Shown here one piece after another: positions 11,049-22,814 of a DNA stretch of 64,000 nucleotides. Every line of letters starts with the position of its first letter. Within the stretch, counting starts at the first letter, position 1. This DNA is from Apis mellifera (taxonomy: Eukaryota > Arthropoda > Insecta > Hymenoptera > Apidae): NCBI RefSeq assembly GCF_003254395.2, contig NC_037643.1:17349463-17413462 (forward strand), given 5' to 3'. Both the position numbers and the translations under genes were made by a program. The notes beneath the pieces were generated by a model. The model had not been told where the DNA came from. It made no database searches and worked only from the letters and a program-made list of their open reading frames with translations.

Positions 11049-12933
11049 GCTCGTTGAAGGTATTCTTCGTATCGAGAAAGTGTCTCGGCTCGGCCTATAA
11101 ATTTGGCCAATTTAATTGGCCGTGGATTTATTATTATGTAGGCAAACGGAACTCGTTATAAATTTCTCGTGACAACCGGAGTATGGGATCGTGATGTCCG
11201 ATGCTAATGCGCGATTAATTATAATAACTGTGCGATTCTGTGGGAAACACGATTCCCCGGGAATTCGGGCGAAAACGTCTCTACTCCTCGCTGCGGCTTC
11301 TGGCTAATTTTTTGCCAAAGTAAAAGAAGAAAAGAAAAGAGGACAGATAGAGCGAGAGAGAGAAGCACAAGGGATAAACACAGCCAAGATGTGTTCGAAG
11401 ACGATCGGAGCACTCGGAATTACTCGGTAATAAGAGAAAGGGAAGGAACCCTCTTCTCTCTCTCTCTCTCTCTCTTTGGGCAAGCGTTATTAAGCAAAAT
11501 ATTGAATTACGACGAAGACAGAGAGAGAGAGAGACGTGGAAAAGATACCGTGCGATATAAGAACGATATAGAGAGGGAACGATATCGAGTGGGTCCTCTG
11601 TCTTGATATAGACCACCATGAGCGAGCTGGGCCCGACCAGTAGGCCTTAAATCGTCCTCGCACCGGGAGGGCAACCGGTACCCCTCGGTACCACCTAAAA
11701 TATTCTCCGCCTAAGGTATACCGATCGAACGTGTCCACCATCACCTCTCTCTCTCTCTCTCTCTCCTCCTCCCGTCTCCTTACCCCACAAAATCGACGTA
11801 TCCCGCCCTTAAATCATTCGAGAGCGGGGCTAGGTGTGGTGAGCGCGACATTGGCCGCCACTGTGGTGCCACTTCCGGGAATCGCTCCAACCACCCGAAG
11901 TGAAATACCTTCTTCTTCTTCTTCTTCATCATCCTACCTCCGATCGTTCGAGACGAGAAAAATTCTGATCTCGTCTTTTTTCTTTTCCTTTTTTTTTTTT
12001 TTTTCCTTAGTCGAGGAAAGATCAATCGAAATCGAGGATCCTTCCTCTCCTTCTCTCGATTTTAGGAGAACTCGCTCCCTTTCCTTCCTTCTTTCTTTCT
12101 TTCCTCTTTTCCTTTCCCTCCCCCCCTCGAGGTTTCACGCGAGCCCAAGGTTGACAAATAAGCCCACCAATGGAGGCGCGGAACGGGCGAGCGAACAAAT
12201 AAGCTTCGCGGCCTGGTGTCAGAATCAAGATTATGACAGCGAGTCGGGTATAAATTTGAAATTTAAGAGAATTTCTACCTTTGGCGGGGCGCTTGGCTTG
12301 GCCTCTCCCCCTCCTCGGCCAAACTCCACCGGCACCAACCACCGGTAAATCACGGTGATATGCGGGTTCGCCCAAAATTCCCGGCTAATCTCGAAATCAA
12401 ACAGCCAGGAAGGACATAAAAATGCTTTATCGCCGGAGGCTTGAAATACACCTAAGCCGCACACCACTCCTCTCACGATCGCCTTGTTCGCTCGGGATGG
12501 GACACCGAACCCGTGCTGTAAGCAACCACGCTATTCTCTTTAACGAAAGATGGACGAGATTTCGTTTCGCCGCGTTCGAGTTACTACGGAAGGGGGGAGA
12601 GGAACGAGAGAAGTTCTCCCCTCCCCTCGCCACTTCTCGTCCATCGATCGATTTATCGAGATCGATTCCTCCGATAAACTAAAACGTTTAAGCGAGGAAA
12701 GAATGTCGTGTCGAGATATAAGAAGGAGGGAGAAAAATAAAGTATCTATCTTTTTTCACGCGTGCGTCGTATCTTCTCTCCAGAGATTATTATTATTACT
12801 ATTTTTTTTTTTTTTTTTCCTTCAAACACGTTACGTTATCGCGCAAAAATTTGACCTTCCCTCGACACCCGAGACACACCTCGATACAAATAAACACTGA
12901 ACGAGAGTTGAAAATTTGGAAACGTCAATTTTT
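11049..12933. other. Non-coding stretch upstream of the tRNA
   Basis: Contents are (CT)n at about 11457-11475 and 11745-11766, (GA)n near 11520, (CTT)n near 11908-11928, a T-rich run near 11990-12004 and another near 12802. Two unique islands stand out: 11600-11741, which contains paired GGTACC sites and reads on the minus strand as an aromatic- and Gly-rich frame, and 12330-12500. Neither can be assigned to a known gene. Confidence 0.55.
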
Positions 12934-13016
12934 GCCAGGTGTGGGGTTCGAACCCACGCTCCCAATCGGGAACCAGAACTTAAGTCTGGCGCCTTAGACC
13001 GCTCGGCCAACCTGGC
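12934..13016 (-). tRNA. tRNA-Leu (anticodon UAA)
   Basis: This nuclear transfer RNA inserts leucine at UUA codons. Read on the minus strand, 83 bases fold into a complete type II tRNA. The acceptor stem GCCAGGT pairs with ACCTGGC. The D-arm has GCC/GGC around GAGCGGTCTAA. The anticodon arm CCAGA/TCTGG encloses the loop CTTAAGT, whose middle three bases are TAA. A long variable arm (TCCC/GGGA) follows, as expected for leucine. The T-arm GTGGG/CCCAC encloses TTCGAAC. The internal promoter is intact: a B-box (GGTTCGAACCC) and an A-box in the D-arm. There is no intron and no encoded CCA, as is normal for a eukaryotic gene. On the minus strand a TTTT run about 20 bases past the end (near 12911-12914) is the likely RNA polymerase III stop. 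No other tRNA is seen nearby, so it is a singleton. Confidence 0.96.
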
Positions 13017-16000
13017 TTGCGACCATCCACTTCTAAATTCTATAGGAAATACCGCCGGATTCTTACCATCTTACGATCTCGCTCGTTTTTCTTTTTCTTT
13101 CCACTAATTTTGTTGTTTCGAAAATGTTGGATTAAAAAAGAGAGAAGCGATATATTCGGTGCACGGTGATTGTGCGTTTTACGTCGTGTTCGGCTTCCAC
13201 GATAAGCATCTCGGTATCGCGGTTCCACCGATTACGCGAATATCAATGACTTCTGGGAACGAACCGGATGGATTCGAGCCAAGTATGCAAACAAGAAGAA
13301 ATAATTGCAATCGGATATTCGGAGGCCGGGAGGGGGAGGAGGAGGGGAGGCCCCCCGAAGGTGTATCGTATCGGCGGACGGTGGTTATTGACGACCGGGC
13401 AAAGCAGTGGCGATACATTGGCGGACGAGCATAAATTTCGCCCCCCAAACTGACCGTTGCGTTTTTCGATGCGTCTTAAATTGCCTGGCAACCGTATTCT
13501 CGCGGCAACCCCGAGAAAGAGAGAGAGAGAGAGCGCATGAAATGCGAGGCGACACGGCCATTAATCAATGTATTTATAGATAAAGTCCTTTCGAACGTAA
13601 ACTGAAACATTTCGAGGCTATACGCGAGCTATATTCCCTCCCCCCCTTCCCTTCCATTCGTGTAACGCGCTCATTTTATGCGTACATCCTTCGAGACGAT
13701 TCTTTCTTTTTTTTTTCGAGAAAAAGAAATCCTATCTACTTTTATAGCCTGCCTGTAATTCGTGAATTCGGAGCACGAGTACGTTTAAGTACAGTTGAGA
13801 AAAAAAAGAAAGAAAGGAAGGGAGGAAAAAAAAAAAGAAAAGAAAAGGGATGGCCGTAAACGAAAAAGAGAAATTGGCAGAGAATCGAAGGAGAAGTCGG
13901 AGGACCCATCGGCTCTTATAGGGGCCCATAAATATCGAATTTTTATTTTGAATGGGAAAACGAACGATCGGTCGATGCCGCTTGTCCCTGGCCCCCACTA
14001 AATCACCGTTACTTTATTAAGTATTACCTTTAGTTAACAGATACTTAATCAAAAGGTGCACGCCGTACGCCACTAATTTGACTTTGGCCCCCATAAATAT
14101 CGAGGAGGACCCTATGCCGCCGCCGCCGCCGCCGAAACCGGCGCTCTGCTGCCCTTCCAAATACCAGACGCACCCGGACGTGAACACCGACGGATGAATG
14201 GGCGATACACCAATGGGCTTCGTACTCGATAAAATACTCGTTGTAATTAAATGCGAGGCGGCGTCATTCGTTTCGCCCTCCTATCCACGCTTTTTCGAAA
14301 ATTTCCCATCCTCTTCTAGAGCCCTATTCTACGATCGACGATTTGGCTATCGGTTATCCGTTTACTCGGAGGGAAATTGTGCGGGCAAAGCAAAGGCGGT
14401 CGGCTCGCGGTTCGGTAAACACTAAACACTCGTTAGGGTGTGTATGGATTGAAACGCAATCTGTATTCGCTGTGGCTACCTTGAGGGGGGGAGAAAAGGA
14501 GACGGAAAGGCCTGGTAACTCGTTACTCGCGGAGCGAAGGAGGGGTTGCGAGGAAGAGGGTAGTTCTGGTGGCCAGAAGAGCCCGAGGCTCCCCCCCACT
14601 AATTGATTTGTGCTTCGCCGGCCCCTAGCTGCCATAACCTTTCTCCTCGCCCCTCGTCTCCTCTACCCAAGATTCGAACGCGCGATATTCGAGTGAATCG
14701 TTCGATATATTCTCCATTCCGCGTAGAATTCCATTTATCATACGTTCTTTTCCTTCCCTTTCGAATAAACGGATCCTCGAAAATAAATAATTCTTTGGCG
14801 CGCAGGCGGGCGTCGTTCGAGAAGCTCGGTAATTATATTCGCCGTTAATTACACGGACGAACGATGCCTTCGAGTACGTAGCTCGAGGTGAAAAGCGACC
14901 CTTTGTCGCGGCCCCGAGCTGTCCACTTTGCTCTCGCCCGGCATTTTTCTGACTTTACGTAATATCCTGAGCGAGGCCGGCCTAATGCAAACAAGCTGCC
15001 GTGAACCGTGCGATGCCTCCTTTGCGATCACACACGCGTCCCCCTTTCCTCCGTGTCTGTGGCCGCGTGAGCGCGTTCGTGTACATTTACACGAATCTGG
15101 ATATGTGTCCCGACCGTGGGTGCATGAATATGTACTTTCGAGCGACGAGGAACGGCGACGTTCGTATCGCGTTAGAGAGATGGGATAATTACGAGTGTTG
15201 CCATTTCCCTTTCTCTCTCTCTCTTTCGCCAGCTAACCGTCCTTCTCCACCGCGGGAATCGTTATCTTTATTGCCTGTAACCTAAGAATTCGTTCGACCA
15301 ACACAAAATTCGGGACACGGACAATAGAGATCGTTGTCCTTCCATCGACTTTGACGACAACACAACAAACAAACGTTTAATACGAGAATCGTGTTGCTAT
15401 GTAATTGAAACGTCTCTTAAACGGTGCTCGAACGATACGTAACGTAACGTTGTTCCAAGTTTATTCCAAGTATATAGGGCGCGTTAATGCGGTGTAAAGA
15501 AAACGAAAGAAACTATCTATACGATACATTCGATGGAAGGAGAGTTCGTAAATCGGAGAAAAGGATGGGGAGAGAAATGTTTACAACTTATCCAACTGCA
15601 ATAATGTAAGCGTATGGTATAAGCTTATAGCGAGATATTTAGCCGCGTATCGTGGCGCCACACCACCCAGGGGACCCTCTCATTATTCGCTGCCAGGATG
15701 AGCCTTTATTAGCAGTTATCCTGTTCGGTCTCGAATCTATACGTTCACATATCCATAAATTTGCGTTTACGGTGACCGTATCTTATGCAAATGAGACGAT
15801 TTAATCCGTCGGATATTTCAGGGCATTTTTTAATAACCCTTTCTCCTTCACCCCCCCTCCCTTCCCCCTCGTCTCGCCGAGACCTCTTCGCCGATCTCTT
15901 CGATCGTTCGTTCGTCAGGACGATCAATTAGCGCCGATTCATCGTCCTGCCTCTTCAATCTCCAGGTTTTCGGGAATGCCAGAAACGGAACACGTTTATA

Positions 16001-18900
16001 GGTTTCTCCTAATCGAATTTCGAATTTCTCCGCGTGACAATTGATGAATACGAATAGATAATTTGAGAATGAGATAAGATCGGTCATGAGTCGATAATGA
16101 AGGTTTTGAAGATCTCGATATCGACGAAATTTCGGGTATATTTTCGCGGAGAGTAAAAAGATAAGATCGAAAAAAAAAAAAAGAAAAGAAAAGAAATCGA
16201 TGTCTCGAAACGATGGAGCCGAATGGGTTCGAAAGCAGCAATTTCGCCCGATGTTTCGAGCCGGCAAAATGCGATAATAAGCCCGCGGGCAGTCGGTGAG
16301 AATCTGCAATTCGCTCCGCTCAAATTGAATACTCCGTAGGCAGAATCTGGACTCTCCGTCGAGGGTTAAACCTAAGATCACCGATCCGTGATATAGTTTG
16401 GCCTTTGTACCCGCTCTCTCTCTCTCTCTCTCTGTACAAACGTTCCGTTCATTCGACGTGGAATGTCGTTTAACCGCGCGAACAGATATCGCAAAAGGAA
16501 AAGAAGCGCGCGCGTAGCGATCATCGACTCGATTTAATTCGAGAAACTCGGAATATCGGAATATCGGAATATTTGCACAAGTGGATAAGCGTTACGTCCG
16601 CTGTGGAGAGGTAAATAGTCGCGATGTCTCAATCCTCGGAGATAATTGACACGGATACACACCGATAGACCGTTTCTCAGAAAACGTATCTTGTTTTCCT
16701 TTCCTTTCCCTTCGTATCATTACGGGGAAGCGCTAATGCGGGGAATATCCACGGGCTGCCGGCAGTTACAGTCACTTCTCGCGCACGGAAAAGCTTCGTT
16801 AAGCGCGAAATTGCCGGTCGCGTCGCCCGCCACGCTCAAGATTACAACCGTACGAACGGTTATAATATCGTTCGACGAGCCACCTTAACGAAACGCGCGA
16901 TTAGTATTTCACCTATCGAGGGAATCTTTAACAGCCTCTCCTTTTCCTTTTTTTTTCTTCCTCTTCTTTTCTTTACGCCGAGCGGGCACGTGCCTCCTCG
17001 TTACCTGAGAAGAGAAATTAATATCGCCGTTTCGAGGGATTTCCTTTTCTTTCGGATCGTTGTTTCGTTGATCGTCGGTCGGTAATTCGATTACGCGACG
17101 CGCGCTGTGAAAAGTGGTCGAAGATAAATTTTAACGGCAACGAAATACCGCAAAAAAGGGCGATTGCGATCGACAAAGCAGCTGCTTTGAGAAACGAATT
17201 TGCGCGTTATGGGGCGCAGCTGGGTGCACGAGGCGAGATTAATTTGTCCTTCTTTTTCTTCCTTCCTTTTAATATCGAATTTTTTCTTTCTCTTTTTAAC
17301 GGCGACTAGATCGATAAGCGATGACTACTTTATCGACGATTTTTATTATTCGGATAAAATGGAATAAGATGGATTTCTCGTTGATCGTTTCGTTTTTGAA
17401 AAAAGAAAGAGAGAGAGAGAAAATACGAAGGTCGTACGTGTAAATAACGGCGCGACGATAAATTAATACAAGGCAGCGATGTGCTCGCGGTATACCGAAT
17501 TCGCAAGCTGTTCCTCCCGCCACTATCTCTTCCCTCCCTCTTCCATCCCCGCATCCCCCTCGCCCGGCCACTTATCCATGATTTATTGAAATTACATCTC
17601 GACACGCGAAAAAAGGAGCCGTTTTCCAGCGGCATTATCTTCCGTTTTCTCCTCGCCACGAACGACAATCCTCCGTATCCGTGACAGGACAATATAACTA
17701 TCATCTCTTTGAAGATTAACGATCTTTTCAGGTGAGCCGAAGGGCGGAGTTGTACGGATCGACCGAACGTCTCTCTTCCCGCGTCTTCTCCCGTCCTTGT
17801 GCTTACCACCCGTGTTATTTCACGATTAGGGACGGCTGTTAGTGTTCGACCGAAAACGTCGTTACATTCGCGTTGAAGAGAGGAAAGAGCGGCCTAAATT
17901 TTATTCCAACAAAGATTTCTTCGAGAACTGGAAAGTGAAATAAATTCGCAAATTTCGCGTCACGGGAGAATTTCTTATTAAGAAATTCATGATCACCACT
18001 CCTTATCGTTGCAAACACATCGCGTTATCGTCAAGGTAAACACTCGTCGCACTTCGAACCACCCAATGACCTACCTTTTCGTCATGCGACAAAGTTGCAC
18101 AATACACGCAGTACACAGCGCGATACACTTGGTTTCATAACCTGAAAACGTAAACCGCGGATCTTTTCTTGAAACGTCGGGAGAATCTATCGATCGGCCA
18201 ATTAAAATAAGATCGGCGAGTTGCTTCTTCGCGGAACGTAAACAATTCGCGTGGAAAAACTCGACCGAGATATCGGAATTCTACCGGTTTTAACGGTTGC
18301 CTCGAATTAACACGCGACAGCGGCTCGTTAACGTTCGCCATCACGAGAGAGCAGCGCGCCATCTACAACAAAGTAACAGAGTGCGTGCACTATCGAACTG
18401 GTTTATCGATGAAGGAAAATCATAGCTTGCGTACTTTACACGAAAGACTTAACGAAATGATTAAACGAATAAATAAACAAGTATGTGTAATCGTAACTGT
18501 GTACGTATTTCCTCCCCACTCTTTCACTCACTCTACCTATATGAAATTGGTAGTTGATCGAACAATTTATCGAAGGGAAGGGAAAAACACGTTTCTATCT
18601 CCGCGAATCGACTTTGCGCGTTTCATCGAGCTATATATCGCGTGTATAAGGATCTGTTTCGCAGGATAGCAGGAGGATCGAGACACACAATGCGATAAAA
18701 AGAGAGGGGAGAGGAGCTACTTTGCCGTTTCCCCCCTTCGCGTGGCGGACGCTTCCTGCTTCTCGTTTCCGTCGAATTGACGCTCTCCAGATCGGGATAA
18801 TCGAAGCATCGCTCATTCGAACTCGCGTATTTACCAGAGTCGGGTAGGGTGGATCGGCCGAGTATCCCGTTGTATCTGGCCGCTATTAACGCGAACAATA
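13017..18900. other. Non-coding stretch with CATAAATA repeats and hairpin
   Basis: No gene is recognised. The word CCCATAAATATCGA occurs at 13925-13938 and again at 14090-14103. Between them a perfect 9-bp inverted repeat (ATTAAGTAT/ATACTTAAT) spans 14016-14049 with a 16-base loop. A (CCG)n run lies at about 14115-14133, (CT)n near 16415-16432, and short triple GGAATATC repeats near 16550-16572. The DNA from 15280 to 15720 and 17820 to 18600 is unique, without exon-like frames. Confidence 0.55.
13925..14103. promoter_or_regulatory. Candidate regulatory island: paired CATAAATA words around a hairpin
   Basis: Two identical 14-mers CCCATAAATATCGA lie 165 bp apart and bracket unique DNA that contains a 9-bp perfect stem at 14016-14049 (loop TACCTTTAGTTAACAG). 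The reverse complement of the shared word contains TTTATGG, the type of site bound by posterior Hox and Caudal homeodomains. The duplication and hairpin are visible; a regulatory role is inference and could only be supported by conservation in related genomes. Confidence 0.25.
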
Positions 18901-21900
18901 CCGGAACCAGTCGGTGATGTATCCTGTCCTTAACGCCTCTCTCCTCTCTCCGCTCCCATTTCTTTCCGTTTCTTTCTTGGGCCCCTTCTCTCGCGCGCCA
19001 CCGAACAGCCTCGAGTGGCCGATGCTTTTTCTCCCGGGCAATTTATCAAGCCTCTCTCCGATGTTTTTGTGTCTGTCAAAGTATGGCGGACGGTCGCGCG
19101 CGCGTGTGTGTGTGTGCGCGCGCTACGCTTCTGCGGCCCCTTCTGTGCACGTACGCACAGGGGCGGCCCTGGTCTGTCGTAGTGAAGTGGCAGCTCGACG
19201 AAAAGGGTTTCACCGCGATTCCTTCTCGCGAAGAATTACGGCGATCCGGTGCAACTGGCGCGCCTCGCACAAGGATTTGATGCATCGCTCGGTGTCACGC
19301 TTCAATGTCGCCGTTCGACGTTCAGCCACCGCGCCGTTGCACCTGCGAGCTGAAAAACCTGCAATCGGTTTAATTGAGATACGAGACCGCGATCGGACTT
19401 TTTCTTTTCTTTTCTTTTCTTTTTTCCCCCTCTCTCATTTTCGAAACGAAATTTCCCATCGATGGAAACACCAGGATGGAGGGAGGGAGGAGAGGACGCC
19501 AAACGAGTAATTTATATATTTTCCTCCGCCCGATATTTGTCATCAAAGAGTGGGCCATTAGTAGGAGTGCGGAGCGAAAGAAAGATCTTTCGGGAGGGAC
19601 ACAGCGGGAGGCATTAGACCATGGCTCCCATTAGCTCGACCGGGTTTTTCTCTCGAAAAGAAATTAATGGCCGATCTTCGCGCGGAATTTCGCCCGCTCC
19701 TATCCATTCTTATATACCTCGCTTAGAATCCGCGTAATTCGAAATCGTCGCTCGCGAGATAAAAACAGCGTTCACGGTGGAAACTGGGTGGAGGAGAGGG
19801 GAAGGGAAAGGGCGAGATATGGCGAGTTCATGAAAGACGATCGGCCTAATGGAATTGAGTCTTCGAGGCAAGCGGGCGTCGTCCGTTTTCCGCGCGACGA
19901 TAATTCGTTTAACCACATTGTGAAGAACCATTTATTTATCCGCGCGGGGAAATTTATTTTCAGCGTATGGGACAAGACTTTTATTAAACGATCAATCAAA
20001 GCGCGGAAGGGGAGGGGAGAGGGGGGGAGAGACGCGCGCGGCAAGAAACGTCCCGGTATAAACGTCGGCGTTAAGCGTTGTATACCTCGAAGCTATATAG
20101 CGGCCTCGCAGTTGGGAACCACGTGAGTGGCACGTGACTAAGAGGATGTAGCAATTATATCTTGACTCTCTCTCTCTCTTCCTCTTCGTAACGCAACAAT
20201 TAACGTTGCTTCGCGATATCAAAAATGACCCTTCCCCGAAACCGAAAACCGGCGGCCGCCTCCCGCCTCAAAGGAGGCCGCAATAAATTCTTATTGCCGT
20301 TCATCGGGGGTATTTATACGGTTCCCCGAACGCCAACGCGAATTTCTTCTCTCATTATCTCTCGTCTCGCCGTTATCGCGCGAATTTTACGAAAAATCGA
20401 GAACTCTCTCTCTCTGTTCGGAAAGAAGGGATTCGCGAAAGGATCGATGGAAGGAAAAACGATTCAGCCTCGAGATGACTTTTACCCGGGGGATCCTCCA
20501 TCAAGCGCGTGATAGCCGGACGCACAACACGTAAAACGCACGAAGCTACCCTCTTCTATAACCCGTGCGCACGTCGACTATAATTATCCCCGGGTAATCA
20601 CGACCCCACACCACTGTCTTCCGAAGCCCGCTTACCGCAGTCCGGCCACCGTATTCCGCAAAATTAGTATTTCCATTCTCCGTGGAAGAGAAGGCGAGCC
20701 GGATGGAGGGGGGAGAGGATGAGAGGAGCGAGTGAGAGAGAGAGAAAAAGCGAGCGACTGGTCTCGTCTGCGGTCTTCTCGATTTCCAACCCTACCCAAC
20801 CTCGCCGACGTGTTTATTTTTGCAATTTGCCCGCTACGTCGAAGACCGACAATTAGATTTCCTTGCCTTCCTACGTTGTTCGGCTACCGTATAAGTGCAA
20901 GGGATCGGCCGGCCTCTCCGATCCAAACGCGAATGCTTCGCGGATATACAGCGACCATGGAGGACCACCTACACCTGCCTTCGGATAATTCCTTCCTTCC
21001 TTCCTTTCATCCCTTCTCCTTCTCGTTTCCATTTTGGATGGATCGAAAATATTCGCGCGTACTTTTTTACCAAGTATTATTGTTTCGTTTCGATCGAGTG
21101 GGAACGTGGTTTCCCATTTAGGCAGGCTCTCGTTTCTCTCGGTTCGGCTCAATTCGTGTCTTTGTCTCTTGGATGAAGGGCGCCGCGGCCTGGGATATCT
21201 CTCGGGGTATACACGCGGCGCGGTTTCGAGGTGGAGGCACTAAATCAAGGCTCCGCATGCTTTGGATGGCGTCTAACAAATGAGCCAATGACAACCGGCC
21301 CGGCCCTGCCTCCCTCTCTCTCTCTCTCGATCTCGCGCGAACAAAACGATAATATATTCCATCGCTCTCTCTCTCTCTCGCTCGAAAGAGAAGGAGAAGG
21401 AGCAGAAAGATGGGATCCGGACGGATACTCGAGCGAATACTATACGAATACACCGGGACGGAACGGAACGGAACGGAATGGAACGGAACGGAAAGGAAAG
21501 GAACGGATGATCGAGGCTGAAGGAGAAATGAGGCGGCGCGCGGGGTTAGGTCAGGTGGGAGGAGGAGGAGGGTGGGGAGAGCCCTTTTACACGTCGCAGG
21601 CAACTAATACCTCGACGCGCGCGCTAATGACGGCCAATAATTTAAAATATGAATTTGTATAAATCACCGGTAATCGTTAATTTCTCGGAATGTTGGATCG
21701 GGGGCCCATCAGCCCGTGCCCGGGACAACTCGTGCTGGCCTGCTTCTTCTCCCCCTCCCTCCTCCTCTCTTTCCTCCTCCTCCTCATCCTCGTCGAGGTC
21801 ATTTGTGCTCTCCTAGATTAATTGGATTAATTAGGCATTACCGTGCCCCGGGGCACGGCGCTGCATTAGTCGAGGGAAAGGGGGGAGGGAGAGGAGAGGG

Positions 21901-22783
21901 AAGGTTGGGTAAGGCACGAAAGGTTGGGACGGCCGCGCGCCGCGACCTTCGGGATCGTCGAGATCGTTTCGAGGGGATTCGCGGGGTCTTTGATTTTGGA
22001 ACAAACTGATTTCGTCTTTCGTCACACGGCGACGGGGACAAATCGTTCGTCATTTTTATACCGTACGTACTGCGCGGGGATACCCACGATAGCCCCGAGC
22101 CACGAAATTTGGCCTACTATACTTCCCCCTTCTTTTCTTTCTCTTCTTCTTCTTCTCTTCGAGATCGAAAGTTTCGAGAAGAGGAGGGGGATTGATCCTT
22201 CCTCCCTATCGAGTGTTATCGCATCGTATCGTATATCGTTGTTTTGCGTTATACATTCCTCCTCCCTTCCCTTCTCCCCGTTGCATGGTCAAAAGTCATT
22301 ACCGGGGCAGCAGAAATTTGACATGGTTTTTACTTTTATTGCGCGACCGTTCGCCTATAATTATTTCCACATCTATCACTCCTCTCCTGGCAATGACCAG
22401 CCACGGCCTCGAAGATTGAAGATCGGCTCGGTAGAAAAAAATGAGACGCGAAACCAGGGCCTTTCGAGCAATAGCTCGGTGAGGAAGAAGAGGAGGAGGA
22501 GGAGGAGGAGGAGGAGGAGGAGGGGGGGGAGGGCCTCGTCTATATGGGCATTCGTTGTCGACGTTGAATGCCAGTCGGTTTCCTCTTGTTCGACGAGAAC
22601 ACGAAAGGCTTCGATGACGTATGGTTCGTGGAAGAAGGAGAAATAAAGAGCGTGAAGGGAGGAACGAGCGTACCTGTGATTGTCCTCGGCCTGGGATGAA
22701 AAAAAAGTGTCATTGTGCTCGGGCGAACGAATGGTCATTTGGCCCGAAAACCGCTTGACATTTCTTACAGTTCTACTATGGGC

Positions 22784-22814
<31 letters not shown>

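Noticed and set aside
13265..13280. GGATTCGAGCC, similar to a tRNA B-box
   Set aside because: One base off the consensus, and no acceptor, D-arm or anticodon stems can be placed around it.
15606..15630. TAAGCGTATGG, like the 5' end of microRNA miR-965
   Set aside because: The match stops after 11 bases and I see no complementary arm forming a 60-100-base hairpin.
18385..18669. Frame beginning MHYRTGLSMKENHSLRTLHERLNEMIKR as an exon
   Set aside because: A donor-like GTATGT follows, but there is no acceptor, no homolog I recognise and the protein-like run is only about 30 residues.
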